Shown in pieces: positions 23,760-32,573 of a stretch of DNA of 64,000 bases. The notes below the pieces were generated by a model. The model was not told where the DNA came from and searched no databases. It worked only from the letters and a program-made list of their open reading frames with translations. A program made the position numbers and the translations under genes. The number at the start of each line of letters is the position of its first letter. Position 1 is the first letter of the stretch. This stretch comes from Thermoleophilales bacterium (GTDB taxonomy: Bacteria > Actinomycetota > Thermoleophilia > Solirubrobacterales > 70-9): positions 496,001 through 560,000 of the forward strand of contig JACJWZ010000001.1 of the NCBI GenBank assembly GCA_020636895.1, read 5' to 3'.

Positions 23760-25271
23760 CTAGATGAATCCGTAGAGCGCGCCGTATCTGGCCCGGAGGT
23801 GCCTCAGCAGCGGCTCGGCCTCGATCGGCCCCCCGAGCACATGGTCGGCGAGCTCCGCTGGCAGCATCGTCCCGGCGTGGTGGTGCAGCTTCTCCACAAG
23901 CCACTCGCGTAGCGGCCCGAGGCGCCCCAGCGACGTCTCGGTGGTCAGTGCCGGGTCGTCGTCCGCGGCGAGCTCCCACAACTGCGCGGCGATCAGGTTC
24001 CCCAGCGAGTAGGTGGGGAAGTAGCCGAAGGCGCCGGCCGCCCAGTGGACGTCCTGGAGGACGCCCTCGGCGACGCCGCTCGGCTCGATCCCCAGGTAGG
24101 AGCGGGTGAGCTCGGTCCAGGCTTCGGGCAGCTCTGCGGGCTCGAGCGCGCCCTCGAACAGCGCCAGCTCAAGCTCAAAGCGCAGCGCGATGTGGAGGTT
24201 GTAGGTCACCTCGTCGGCCTCGACCCGGATCGGCGAGGGCCCGGCCTTACAGGACGCGCGCCGAAGGGCCTCGGGGTCGACTTCGTCGAAGCGGCCGGGC
24301 ATCTCCTCGCGGAGGATCGGCAGGAGCGATGCGGCGAACGGACCCGAGCGCCCGACCCAGTTCTCCCAGAGGCGGCTCTGGGACTCGTGGAAGCCGAGCG
24401 ACGGTGGGCGGCCGAGGGGGCCGCGGCGGAGCTCCTGCGGAATCCCCGACTCGTAGATGCCGTGACCCGCCTCGTGGATCGAGGAGTAGAGCGCGTAGGA
24501 GAGCCTGTCGGCGTCGTACTTGGTTGTCAGGCGGACATCGCCGTGGGAGATCGAGGTGGCGAACGGGTGGGCGGTGGGGTCGATCCGCCAGGTCCCGTCG
24601 GCGAGCGGGAGGCCGGCCACCACCCGCTTGACCGCCCGCTCCTGCGCGAGCGGGTCGAACCGGCCTCGCAGCGGGGCGTCGTCGACGGCGTCGGGGTTCG
24701 CGGCGATCGCCGCGACGATCGGCACGAGGCCCGCCCGGAGCTCGGCGAGCAGCGGCTTCACCGAGGCCGTGCGCGCTCCCGGCTCGTAGTCGTCGAGGAG
24801 GGCGTCGTAGGGGTGGTCGACCTCGTCGAAGCATTCGACGTATCGGTGGCTGAGCTCGATGTTGCGTCGCAGGGCGGGGAGGAAAGGAGCCGCATCGCCG
24901 CTCTCGCGAGCCAGCTGCCAGGCGTGCTCGCCATCGGAGGACGCGCGAGCCATCTCGGCGCGGAGCTCGGCGGGGACGCGGCGGGCCTTCTCCGCGTCGC
25001 GAGCGCCCATCCTGACGGTCGCGGCGTCCGTCGAATCGGGCAGCTCGGCCGCGGTCAGGCGCTCGAGCAGCGATGCGAGCTCGTCGGAGGCGAGCAGCCG
25101 GTGGCGGACCCGGACCAGCGTGGCAAGCTGCTCGGCGCGCCCCGCGTGACCCGCCCGCGGCATCTGCGTGCGCTCGTCCCAGAAGAGGAGCGCGCGGGCG
25201 CGCCCGAGGTCGGAGATCTCGGCTTGGATCTCGCGGAGGCGCTCGAGGTCGGTCAGCTGCGGATCGCTCAC
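23760..25271 (-). CDS. M32 family metallocarboxypeptidase
   Basis: A 503-residue carboxypeptidase Taq-type enzyme. The zinc site IHEAGHGIYE (HExxH, about residues 266-270), the M32-specific SLGFHESQSRLWENW and the later VEADEVTYNLHI are all present. It removes C-terminal residues from peptides in the cytosol. Start GTG 25271 places the N-terminus at the conserved LERLREIQAEI; a start at 25304 is possible. ccr follows on the same strand after 47 bp. Confidence 0.9.
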   Translation of the reverse strand: MSDPQLTDLERLREIQAEISDLGRARALLFWDERTQMPRAGHAGRAEQLATLVRVRHRLLASDELASLLERLTAAELPDSTDAATVRMGARDAEKARRVPAELRAEMARASSDGEHAWQLARESGDAAPFLPALRRNIELSHRYVECFDEVDHPYDALLDDYEPGARTASVKPLLAELRAGLVPIVAAIAANPDAVDDAPLRGRFDPLAQERAVKRVVAGLPLADGTWRIDPTAHPFATSISHGDVRLTTKYDADRLSYALYSSIHEAGHGIYESGIPQELRRGPLGRPPSLGFHESQSRLWENWVGRSGPFAASLLPILREEMPGRFDEVDPEALRRASCKAGPSPIRVEADEVTYNLHIALRFELELALFEGALEPAELPEAWTELTRSYLGIEPSGVAEGVLQDVHWAAGAFGYFPTYSLGNLIAAQLWELAADDDPALTTETSLGRLGPLREWLVEKLHHHAGTMLPAELADHVLGGPIEAEPLLRHLRARYGALYGFI

Positions 25272-25354
25272 GGCCCCTGTTATTTCATGCCACGCAAGTT
25301 CCACTGCAGGCGTCAGGAAGGCATCCGGAGCCGCGACTACCTTCGTGAACCGCC

Positions 25355-26728
25355 ATGGAAGCCTCTCGTTCGCACCTCGACCAACTGCCCTTCGACGCCG
25401 AGGAGGAGCACCCCTCGGTGCGAGCGATCGACGACCGCATCGTCATCGAGTCGCTGACGGTCACCGACGAGCGCGCGGCCAAGGTGGTACGCGAGCGCCA
25501 CGAGGCCGGCGTTCCCGCCATCGAGACGGTCGCGAAGGCGATCGAGATCGGCGCCCGCGTAATCGACTCGGAGAGCACGGCGACGAACGTCGATTACGTG
25601 CAGCACGAGTTCGAGAAGCGCATGGGCAGGCTCGGCGCGGAGATGGAGAAGCAGCTCGAGGACGGCAGCAAGGAGATCGCGGAGAGGATCTCCGAGAACT
25701 TCGACGACGAGCGCGCCGACTCGGTCCAGGGTCAGATCAAGACCATGCTGCAGACCGCGATCCAGTTCCAGCAGGCCGAGCTGACCAAGATGCTGACGGC
25801 CGAGGATGCGAGCAACCCGCTGGTCGCGATGCAGATCCGGGAGCAGAACGCACGCCGCGAAGCCGACGAGCGCCACAAGGGCCAGATGACCGAGCTGAAG
25901 GAGGCCAGCGAGAACCTGGCTCGCGCCCTGGTCGAGAGCCACCAGAAGGAGTCGCACCGGAGCCAGAAGGAGATCGCCGGCCTCAAGGAGCAGCTCTCCG
26001 TGCTGCTCGAGCGGCAGGCTGGTGACGCGGCGCTCGCCGAGGCGGAGGAGGCCGGCACCCGCAAGGGCTTCACGTTCGAGGAGCGCGTTCACGGCGTCCT
26101 CGAGGACATCGCCGACGGCTTCGGCGACGTCGCCAGGCACACGGGTGCCGAGACGGGCGCCGGCGGCACGAAGAAGGGCGACACGGTCGTCGAGATCGGC
26201 GCCAGCAGCGGGCCGTGCCTGGCGAAGATCGTCTTCGAGGACAAGGACCGCAAGCTCTCCAAGAACGAGGCCTGGACCGAGCTCGACGCGGCGATGGCCG
26301 AGCGGGAGGCGAGCTACGGGGTTCTGGTCGTCGCGGGGGAGGAGAACGTTCCCTCCGGCCGCGAGGAGCTCCACGAGTACCAGGGCAACAAGCTGATCAT
26401 CGCCGTCGATCCCGAGGCTCCCGACGGGCTCGCGCTGAAGCTCGTCTACAGGTACGTGCGCCTGCGTCTCCTGGCGGCGCGCAATTCGGCTCTGGAGGTC
26501 GACGCGGGCGGTGTGCTCGACGCCGCGGAGTCGGCGACCGCCGCGCTGAAGCGGGCGCAGGCCGTCCGGCTCTCCCTCACCAACATCGACAAGAGCTCGA
26601 AGAAGGCTCGGGAGGGGCTCGAGGACATGGTCGCGGCCGTCGAGGCCGACCTCACGCGCATCGAGAGCCTGGTGGCGGACGCGGCAGAGGCCGATACGGC
26701 AGAGGACCCGGCCCAGCCCGCCGACTGA
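25355..26728 (+). CDS. Coiled-coil protein with PD-(D/E)XK nuclease-like domain
   Basis: A 457-residue protein. Residues ~75-230 are predicted coiled coil (EFEKRMGRLGAEMEKQLEDG through GLKEQLSVLLERQ). Residues ~238-345 have the order FEERVHGVLEDI, then KKGDTVVEIG, then KIVFEDKDRKLS, matching the Glu, Asp and E-x-K spacing of PD-(D/E)XK nucleases as found in DUF2130 and RmuC-like proteins. A second helical region ends the protein. The start is ATG 25355 with no obvious Shine-Dalgarno sequence. RmuC-like members act in DNA maintenance and DUF2130 is uncharacterised. The nuclease call is my reading of motif order and needs profile comparison. Confidence 0.55.
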   Translation: MEASRSHLDQLPFDAEEEHPSVRAIDDRIVIESLTVTDERAAKVVRERHEAGVPAIETVAKAIEIGARVIDSESTATNVDYVQHEFEKRMGRLGAEMEKQLEDGSKEIAERISENFDDERADSVQGQIKTMLQTAIQFQQAELTKMLTAEDASNPLVAMQIREQNARREADERHKGQMTELKEASENLARALVESHQKESHRSQKEIAGLKEQLSVLLERQAGDAALAEAEEAGTRKGFTFEERVHGVLEDIADGFGDVARHTGAETGAGGTKKGDTVVEIGASSGPCLAKIVFEDKDRKLSKNEAWTELDAAMAEREASYGVLVVAGEENVPSGREELHEYQGNKLIIAVDPEAPDGLALKLVYRYVRLRLLAARNSALEVDAGGVLDAAESATAALKRAQAVRLSLTNIDKSSKKAREGLEDMVAAVEADLTRIESLVADAAEADTAEDPAQPAD

Positions 26729-26732
26729 TTCT

Positions 26733-27920
26733 CTAGTCCCGGCGGACGAGCATTCCCGTCTCGAGCTCCGCCGGCTTCGTGCAGCCCGAGAGCGCCATCG
26801 TCAGGTCGAGCTCGGCGAGCAGGTGGCGGAGGACCTTCTCGACGCCCTCGGCGCCCTCCAGGGCCATGCCCCACAGGTAGGGGCGGCCCAGCAGCACCGC
26901 GTCGGCGCCGAGGGCCAGGGCCTTGACGGCGTCGGCGCCTGAGCGGATGCCGCTGTCGAAGAGGATCGCGAGCTCGTCCCCGACGGCGTCGGCGATCGCC
27001 GGGAGCGCGTCGACCGCCGCGATCGCGCCGTCGACCTGGCGGCCGCCGTGGTTGGAGACCGCGATGCCGTCGACGCCGCGCTCGCGGGCTTCGCGCGCGT
27101 CGTCGGGGTGCAGAACGCCCTTGAGGACGATCGGCAACGAGGTCTCGGCCCGGAGCCAGTCGAGGTCGTTCCACGTGAGCGCCGGGTTCCCGAAGACGCC
27201 GACGAAGCGGCCGACGGCGGCGCCGGCATCCTCCTCGGGCGGGACATCGAGCGAGTCCCGGAACACCGGGTCGGCGAAGAAGTTGGCGAGACCCTCGCCG
27301 TCGAGGAAGGGCAGGTAGGCGTTCTGCAGGTCACGCGGCTTCCAGCCGGGGAACGCGTTGTCGATCGTGACGACGATCGCCCCGTAGCCTGCGGCCTCGG
27401 CCCGCTGCAGGAAGCTCTCGGCGAGCTCGGGGTCGTTCGGCCAGTAGAGCTGGAACATCCGAGGCGCGTCGCCGAGCTCGGCGGCGATCTCCTCCATCGT
27501 GTGCGCCGCGACGGTTCCCGCGCACATGGGCACGCCGACGGCCGCGGCGCCGCGCGCGGCGGCCAGCTCGCCATCGGGATGGACGATGTTCTGCACGCCG
27601 ATCGGCGCCAGCCCGACCGGCGCGATCAGATCCAGCCCGAGCAGCGTGGTCGAGAGGTCGCGGGCGGAGACATCGCGCAGCATCCGCGGCACGATGCGAA
27701 GCCGCCGGAACGCCTCCGCGTTCTCGCGTGCCGTGTCCTCGGTCCCCGCCGAGCCGAACACGTAGCCGGCGGCGCGCTCGTCCATCGAGTCGGCCGCGCG
27801 CCGGGCGAGGTCGTCCCAGGCGATCGGTAGCGAGGGGCGCTGTCCGCCCGCGCCCATCGCGTAGATGAGCCGGTAGAAGTCGCCGAACTGCGGGGCGGGT
27901 TGCTCGTCGGGGGCGGTCAG
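26733..27920 (-). CDS. FMN-dependent alpha-hydroxyacid oxidase, lactate 2-monooxygenase-like
   Basis: A 395-residue TIM-barrel flavoprotein. PQFGDFYRLIYAMG matches the N-terminus of lactate 2-monooxygenase. Also visible are RMLRDVSARDLSTTLLG, PIVLKGVLHPDDA (flavin Lys), SNHGGRQVDGA with the catalytic His, and FDSGIRSGADAVKAL. It oxidises L-lactate or another 2-hydroxyacid. No ATG, GTG or TTG is available before the conserved N-terminus. The likely start is the CTG at 27920, whose CTGA overlaps the stop of the upstream lipoprotein gene. The only ATG (after residue 24) would delete conserved sequence. The convergent neighbour ends 4 bp away. Confidence 0.8.
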   Translation of the reverse strand: MTAPDEQPAPQFGDFYRLIYAMGAGGQRPSLPIAWDDLARRAADSMDERAAGYVFGSAGTEDTARENAEAFRRLRIVPRMLRDVSARDLSTTLLGLDLIAPVGLAPIGVQNIVHPDGELAAARGAAAVGVPMCAGTVAAHTMEEIAAELGDAPRMFQLYWPNDPELAESFLQRAEAAGYGAIVVTIDNAFPGWKPRDLQNAYLPFLDGEGLANFFADPVFRDSLDVPPEEDAGAAVGRFVGVFGNPALTWNDLDWLRAETSLPIVLKGVLHPDDAREARERGVDGIAVSNHGGRQVDGAIAAVDALPAIADAVGDELAILFDSGIRSGADAVKALALGADAVLLGRPYLWGMALEGAEGVEKVLRHLLAELDLTMALSGCTKPAELETGMLVRRD

Positions 27921-28324
27921 GGCAGCAGCAGGTCGTTCTGGGCGCTCGGACGCTCCGTGCCGACGGTCAGGGTCCCGCTCGAGATTGTGCTCACGTCGGG
28001 CATCAGCTCGTAGGAGCCCTGCTTGAGGTTGATCTGGACCGTGCCGACGCCGCCGGCGGCGATCGGGTTGGTGGCTCCGGCGCGCCTTCCCGTCTGGTCG
28101 ATGAACTTGACCTCGACATCGTCGGCGGCCTGATTCGAGAGGGTGATGGTCGCCAGCCCGGCGCCGATCTCCTGCGGGGCGATGATGACGCGATGGTTGT
28201 TGATCGTCGCGCTCAGGTTCACCCCGGCCGGCGGCCGTGGATCGTTGGGGTGGTCCTCCGCCCCGCAACCCATCGCGACGATGCCGGCAAGCAACGCTGC
28301 GCCCGCTAGGAAGCTCCTCCTCAT
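27917..28324 (-). CDS. Small secreted lipoprotein
   Basis: A 135-residue lipoprotein with signal peptide MRRSFLAGAALLAGIVAMGC (lipidated Cys at 20). The mature part is a single beta-rich domain (VNLSATINNHRVIIAPQEIG, ATITLSNQA, VQINLKQGSYELMP), resembling a cupredoxin or other beta-sandwich, but without visible Cu ligands. It overlaps the oxidase gene by 4 bp and is probably expressed with it. Function unknown. Confidence 0.75.
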   Translation of the reverse strand: MRRSFLAGAALLAGIVAMGCGAEDHPNDPRPPAGVNLSATINNHRVIIAPQEIGAGLATITLSNQAADDVEVKFIDQTGRRAGATNPIAAGGVGTVQINLKQGSYELMPDVSTISSGTLTVGTERPSAQNDLLLP

Positions 28325-28370
28325 CCTGCGGGGAATCTAACCGAACGCCCGGCGCCCGGCGCGGCACCCA

Positions 28371-29408
28371 TCAGCCGAGCCAGACCGAGCGACGCTGGGC
28401 GACCATCTCGTCGACCGCCCCCTGGATGCGCGCCCGGATCTCCTCCGCGATCCCCTGGACCGCCGCGGCGTCCTCGATCGTGCCCTCGGGCAGGGCCGGG
28501 AGGTCGAGCGGCTCGAGAAAGCGGATGCGGAACTTGGCGGGCATGTACATGAGCCCGGCCGCGAGCCCGAAGTGCGGGAAGGCGTGGTTGAACGGCGCGT
28601 AGAGCAGCCCGGTGGCGCGTTGAAGCGAGCGCATGTGGGCGAAGATCGGCATCGCCTCCTCGCCGCCCATGACCGCGACCGGGACGATCGGAACGCCCGC
28701 GCGCAGCGCTGTGCGGACGAAGCCGCCGCGCCCGAAACGGCGCAGCCGGTAGCGCTGCCACAGCACCTTGCCGCTGCCCTTGGCGCCCTCGGGGAAGACC
28801 AGCGCGAGTCGCCCCTCGTCGCCGAGGAGCCGCTGGGCGTTGGCGGGGTGGGCGGGGACGACCCCGATCTTCGCGGCCATCATCGAGACCCCGGGATAGC
28901 CCTTGAACCAATGCTCGCCGAGCATGTAGAGCGGTCTGGGTACGGGATGCTCGTTGCGAATCGCCTGCATGATCATCGGCGCGTCCGGAGGCAGCGCGCC
29001 GGAGTGGTTGCCGACGAGCAAGGCGCCGCCGGAGCTCGGGACGTTCTCGATCCCTTCCGGCTCGACCCGGAACCAGTACCGGTAGTAGAAGTTGAACAGC
29101 GGATCGGTGAGTTCGACCATGCGCTCGGAGCGTCCCCAGTCGTCGAGCTCGCGTCCCTCCTCGGCCTCGGCGAGAAGGCTGCGCAGGTCGGGGCCGGGCT
29201 CGGCGGGCGCGCCCAGCGCCGCGGGGGGTTTCGCGGCCAGGTGGTCGCCGCTGGGGTCGAACGGGGCTGCGACCCCGTCGGGTTCGGGCGCGTGCCGCGC
29301 CTCCGGCTCCTCGGGATCTGCGACCGGGCCGCCGAGCAGGGGGGACGACGTCCCCAGCGGCTTGCCCCCGAGGCCGACCGACCGGGCCGGGCGTCGCCCC
29401 TCGCTCAC
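28371..29408 (-). CDS. Lysophospholipid acyltransferase family protein (LPLAT)
   Basis: A 345-residue acyltransferase. GNHSGALPPDAP is the His/Asp catalytic block I, LVFPEGAKGSGK is block III (FPEG), and VPIVPVAVMGGEE is block IV of the PlsC-type fold. The first ~90 residues are low-complexity Pro/Ala/Gly and probably disordered. It likely transfers an acyl group to a lysophospholipid or phosphatidate intermediate at the membrane. Start GTG 29408 overlaps the ygfZ stop (GTGA), so the two are translationally coupled. Confidence 0.82.
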   Translation of the reverse strand: MSEGRRPARSVGLGGKPLGTSSPLLGGPVADPEEPEARHAPEPDGVAAPFDPSGDHLAAKPPAALGAPAEPGPDLRSLLAEAEEGRELDDWGRSERMVELTDPLFNFYYRYWFRVEPEGIENVPSSGGALLVGNHSGALPPDAPMIMQAIRNEHPVPRPLYMLGEHWFKGYPGVSMMAAKIGVVPAHPANAQRLLGDEGRLALVFPEGAKGSGKVLWQRYRLRRFGRGGFVRTALRAGVPIVPVAVMGGEEAMPIFAHMRSLQRATGLLYAPFNHAFPHFGLAAGLMYMPAKFRIRFLEPLDLPALPEGTIEDAAAVQGIAEEIRARIQGAVDEMVAQRRSVWLG

Positions 29409-30370
29409 CCCTCGTTCTCCGGCGTCTCCTCGACCAGCGCGGTAAGCGTCCCGCCGCCGGGGGCTTCCACCTCCACCTCGGCGCCGGGTTCGGCCTCGCG
29501 CCGCAGGATCGCCAGCGCGAGCGGGCCGCGGGCGGGGGAGAGGACGGACGTTCCGACGGTGCCGAGCTCGCGCCCGTCGAGGCTCACCGACGCTCCCTCG
29601 GGCAGCTCGCCGGCGGAGGTGAGCAGGCGCAGGTGCCGGTTCGGCTTTCCCTTGTAGTGCAGGCGCGCGACGGTCTCCTGGCCGATGTAGCAGCCCTTCG
29701 TGAAGCTGACGGCTCGCTCGTTGATCCCCGCCTCCTGGGGCATCGTCCGGTCCGGCTCGATCTCGCGGCCGAGTCGTGGACGCCCGCTCTCGACGCGGCT
29801 GATCTCCGCCGCACGCGCCTCGATCGGTTCCGCGCCGGCCGACCGGAGCGCCCCCTCCACCGCCTCCGCGGCTGCGGCCGGGACGATCAGGTCGGCGCCG
29901 AGATCGGTCCTGATCGCGCGGCACTCGACCCCGGCGAGCGTGACCTCCCGGTGCGAGTGCTCGTTGCCCAGCGGGCTGCCGACGATCGCCTCTGAACGTG
30001 GCCCGACCAGCGAGAGAAGGCGCTCTTCCCCGCCGGTCTCGGTGACATCGGCGTCGCGGCCGATCTTGTACATGGAGAGGTGCGAGAGGACGACCTGCCC
30101 GGCCTCCGGCTCGGTATCGATCAGATACGAGTCAGGGGCGAGGCGGAGGACGCGCATGTCGGCGCGGATGTGGCCCTTGCGGTCGAGCAGGGCGGCGTAG
30201 CAGCCGGTGCCGGGCTCGAGCGCCTCGACGTCGTTGGTGAGCTGCCCCTGCAGGAACTCGCCGGCCTCGCTGCCGGTGACCGCGATCCGGGCGCGGTCGG
30301 AGCGGTCGAGCAGGCCGGCCTCCTCGCGGGTCGCCCGGTACTGGGCGTCGATCTCGACGGCCTCTGGCAT
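29405..30370 (-). CDS. ygfZ: Folate-binding YgfZ (GcvT-like Fe-S maintenance protein)
   Basis: A 321-residue protein with the GcvT fold. The hallmark KGCYIGQETVAR carries the conserved Cys of YgfZ, and FLQGQLTNDVEAL and GHIRADMRV mark the folate-binding face. YgfZ proteins help to build or repair certain iron-sulfur enzymes such as MiaB. The start is ATG 30370. It overlaps the acyltransferase gene by 4 bp; the divergent MntR operon starts ~100 bp away. Confidence 0.9.
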   Translation of the reverse strand: MPEAVEIDAQYRATREEAGLLDRSDRARIAVTGSEAGEFLQGQLTNDVEALEPGTGCYAALLDRKGHIRADMRVLRLAPDSYLIDTEPEAGQVVLSHLSMYKIGRDADVTETGGEERLLSLVGPRSEAIVGSPLGNEHSHREVTLAGVECRAIRTDLGADLIVPAAAAEAVEGALRSAGAEPIEARAAEISRVESGRPRLGREIEPDRTMPQEAGINERAVSFTKGCYIGQETVARLHYKGKPNRHLRLLTSAGELPEGASVSLDGRELGTVGTSVLSPARGPLALAILRREAEPGAEVEVEAPGGGTLTALVEETPENEG

Positions 30371-30445
30371 CGGGCGATTGTAGGTCGCGGCCGTCTCCGC
30401 CCCGGGGCTGGAGGCCGATCCCGGGACGCTGGGCCGAACCCGAAG

Positions 30446-30465
30446 AAGTTTGATGTGTCAAACTT
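30446..30465 (+). promoter_or_regulatory. DtxR/MntR-type operator
   Basis: A perfect inverted repeat (AAGTTTGA, 4-nt spacer TGTG, TCAAACTT) ends 6 bp before the GTG start of the MntR-like regulator. The shape and TTTGA half-site fit the boxes bound by DtxR/MntR-family repressors. This suggests metal-dependent autorepression of the regulator-mntH operon. Confidence 0.75.
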
Positions 30466-30471
30466 TCGGAT

Positions 30472-31215
30472 GTGAGTACTCCAAAGACTGAGGAGCGCAT
30501 GGGGTCACGACCGACGGGAGCGCACGGGCGCATCGCCCGCGACCGGGCCTCGGAGGCGATCGAGGACTACGCAAAGGCGATCTACGCGCTCTCGCGCCGG
30601 GAGGAGGGGCCGATCGGAACGAGCTCGCTCGCCGAGCGGCTCGGTGTCTCGCCGGGAACGGTGACGTCGATGCTGAAGCGGATGGACGCGCTCGGACTGC
30701 TGCGCTACGAGCCGTACCGGGGGGTCGAGCTGACCGAGGCGGGGACGCGGATGGCCCTCGAGGTGATCCGCCATCACCGCATCATCGAGTCCTATCTGGC
30801 GGAGGCCCTCGGGATGCCTTGGGACCGCGTGCACGACGAGGCCGAGGTGCTCGAGCACTACATATCCGAGGAACTCGAGGAGCGGATGGCCGCCGCGCTC
30901 GGCGACCCCAGCCACGATCCGCACGGTGATCCGATCCCCAGCTCCGAGCTCGAGCTCGCTGAGGAGGCGACGCGCCCGCTGGCCGGCCTCGAGCCGGGTG
31001 AGCGCGGCGTCTTCGTCCGCATCTCCGACTCCGACCCCGAGATGCTCCGCTACCTCGGTGAGCGCGGGATCGCTCCCGGGGACCGCCTCGAGCTCGTCGG
31101 GCGTGAACCGTTCGACGGCCCGCTCTCGGTCCGCTTCGACGGTGGCACCTTCGCCCTCGGCGGCGGGCTGGCGCGAGCGATGCGGGTGGCGACGGCGCCG
31201 AAGGAGTCGTCCTGA
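30472..31215 (+). CDS. mntR: MntR/DtxR-family metal-dependent regulator
   Basis: A 247-residue regulator with three domains. The winged helix (SSLAERLGVSPGTVTSMLKR) is followed by ALGLLRYEPYRGVELTEAGT. The dimerisation and metal-binding domain contains HHRIIESYLAEALGMPWDRV and HDEAEVLEHYISEELEERM, with the Cys/His/Glu-type ligand positions. The C-terminal SH3-like FeoA domain ends ALGGGLARAMRV. It binds Mn2+ or Fe2+ and represses uptake genes. The start is GTG 30472 (ATG 30499 possible). The stop overlaps mntH (TGATG), and an operator lies just upstream, so this is an autoregulated operon. Whether it senses Mn or Fe cannot be told from the sequence alone. Confidence 0.85.
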   Translation: MSTPKTEERMGSRPTGAHGRIARDRASEAIEDYAKAIYALSRREEGPIGTSSLAERLGVSPGTVTSMLKRMDALGLLRYEPYRGVELTEAGTRMALEVIRHHRIIESYLAEALGMPWDRVHDEAEVLEHYISEELEERMAAALGDPSHDPHGDPIPSSELELAEEATRPLAGLEPGERGVFVRISDSDPEMLRYLGERGIAPGDRLELVGREPFDGPLSVRFDGGTFALGGGLARAMRVATAPKESS

Positions 31216-32573
31216 TGGCCGGCCGCGAAGCGGTGGCCGCACCCGCGGAATTCCAGGACGACCGGGCGGAGGCCGCCGCGCAGGAGCCGCCGGGGGACGT
31301 CTTCATGCCGGGCGAGTCCCGGGTGGCGGAGGCGGCCCGCGCTTCGCTCGACGGGCATCGTGGCCGCGGCCTCGCTCGGCTCCTGCCGTTCCTCGGTCCG
31401 GCCTTCGTCGCGTCGGTTGCCTACATCGACCCGGGGAACTTCGCGACGAACATCGCCGGCGGAGCGCAGTTCGGATACGCGCTGCTCTGGGTCGTGCTCG
31501 CCGCGAACCTGATCGGCATGCTCGTGCAGACGCAGTCGGCGAAGCTCGGGATCGCTACGGGCCGGAACCTCCCGGAACTCTGCCGCCAGGAGTTCCGGCG
31601 CCGGACGTCGCTGGGGCTCTGGGCGCAGGGGGAGATCGTCGCGATGGCCACCGACGTCGCCGAGGTGATCGGCGCCGCCCTCGGCCTCTACCTGCTGTTC
31701 GGGATCCCGCTCTTCTGGGCGGGGCTGATCGCCGGCGCGGGGTCCTTCGCGATCCTGGCCCTGCAGCAGCATGGCTTCCGCAGGCTCGAAGCCGTGATCG
31801 CGGGCTTCGTCGGCATCGTCATCGCCTCGTTCGTCTTCGAGGTCACGCAGTCCAATCCGGATCCGAAGGGGATCGCCGAAGGCTTCATCCCCGGTTTCGA
31901 CGGCACCGAGAGCATCCTGCTCGCGACCGGCATCCTCGGCGCGACGGTGATGCCGCACGTGGTGTACCTGCACTCGGCGCTCACCCAGCAGCGGATCGTC
32001 GGCCGCAACGACGAGGAGCGGCGCAAGATCCTCAACTTCGAGAAGGTCGACGTGGTGATCGCGATGAGCATCGCCGGCCTCGTGAACATGTCGATGGTCA
32101 TCGTCGCGGCGGGCCTCTTCAACGCCGGAGGCCTGACCGGCATCGACTCGATCGAAGGTGCCTACGACGGACTCGCCCAGACCGTCTCCGACAACGCTGC
32201 GACCGTCTTCGGCGTCGCCCTGCTCGCCTCCGGCCTCGCCTCGACGTCGGTGGGCACCATGGCCGGGCAGGTGATCATGCAGGGGTTCATCGACCGCCGG
32301 ATCCCGCTCAACCTGCGGCGCACGATCACCCTGGCCCCGGCGCTGATCATCCTCGCGATCGGCCTCGATCCGACCCGGGCCCTCGTCATCTCCCAGGTCG
32401 TCCTCTCCTTCGGGATCCCCTTCGCGCTCGTGCCGCTGCTGCTGATCGCGCGCAAGAAGGAGGTGATGGGGGCGCTCGTCAACCCCACCTGGCTGACGGC
32501 GCTGGCCAGCACGCTGGCCGTCGCGATCATCGGCCTCAACGCCTTCCTCCTCTACGAGCTCTTCCTGGGCTGA
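31215..32573 (+). CDS. mntH: Nramp divalent metal transporter
   Basis: A 452-residue Nramp-family transporter with 11 membrane helices. The metal-binding DPGN (residues 72-75, in AYIDPGNFATN) and the helix-6 motif VMPHVVYLHSAL are intact. Helices 4-5 carry the conserved LPELCRQEF loop. It imports Mn2+ or Fe2+ with protons. It is translationally coupled to the upstream regulator (TGATG). Its 3' end overlaps the convergent DUF559 gene by 22 bp. Confidence 0.93.
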   Translation: MAGREAVAAPAEFQDDRAEAAAQEPPGDVFMPGESRVAEAARASLDGHRGRGLARLLPFLGPAFVASVAYIDPGNFATNIAGGAQFGYALLWVVLAANLIGMLVQTQSAKLGIATGRNLPELCRQEFRRRTSLGLWAQGEIVAMATDVAEVIGAALGLYLLFGIPLFWAGLIAGAGSFAILALQQHGFRRLEAVIAGFVGIVIASFVFEVTQSNPDPKGIAEGFIPGFDGTESILLATGILGATVMPHVVYLHSALTQQRIVGRNDEERRKILNFEKVDVVIAMSIAGLVNMSMVIVAAGLFNAGGLTGIDSIEGAYDGLAQTVSDNAATVFGVALLASGLASTSVGTMAGQVIMQGFIDRRIPLNLRRTITLAPALIILAIGLDPTRALVISQVVLSFGIPFALVPLLLIARKKEVMGALVNPTWLTALASTLAVAIIGLNAFLLYELFLG

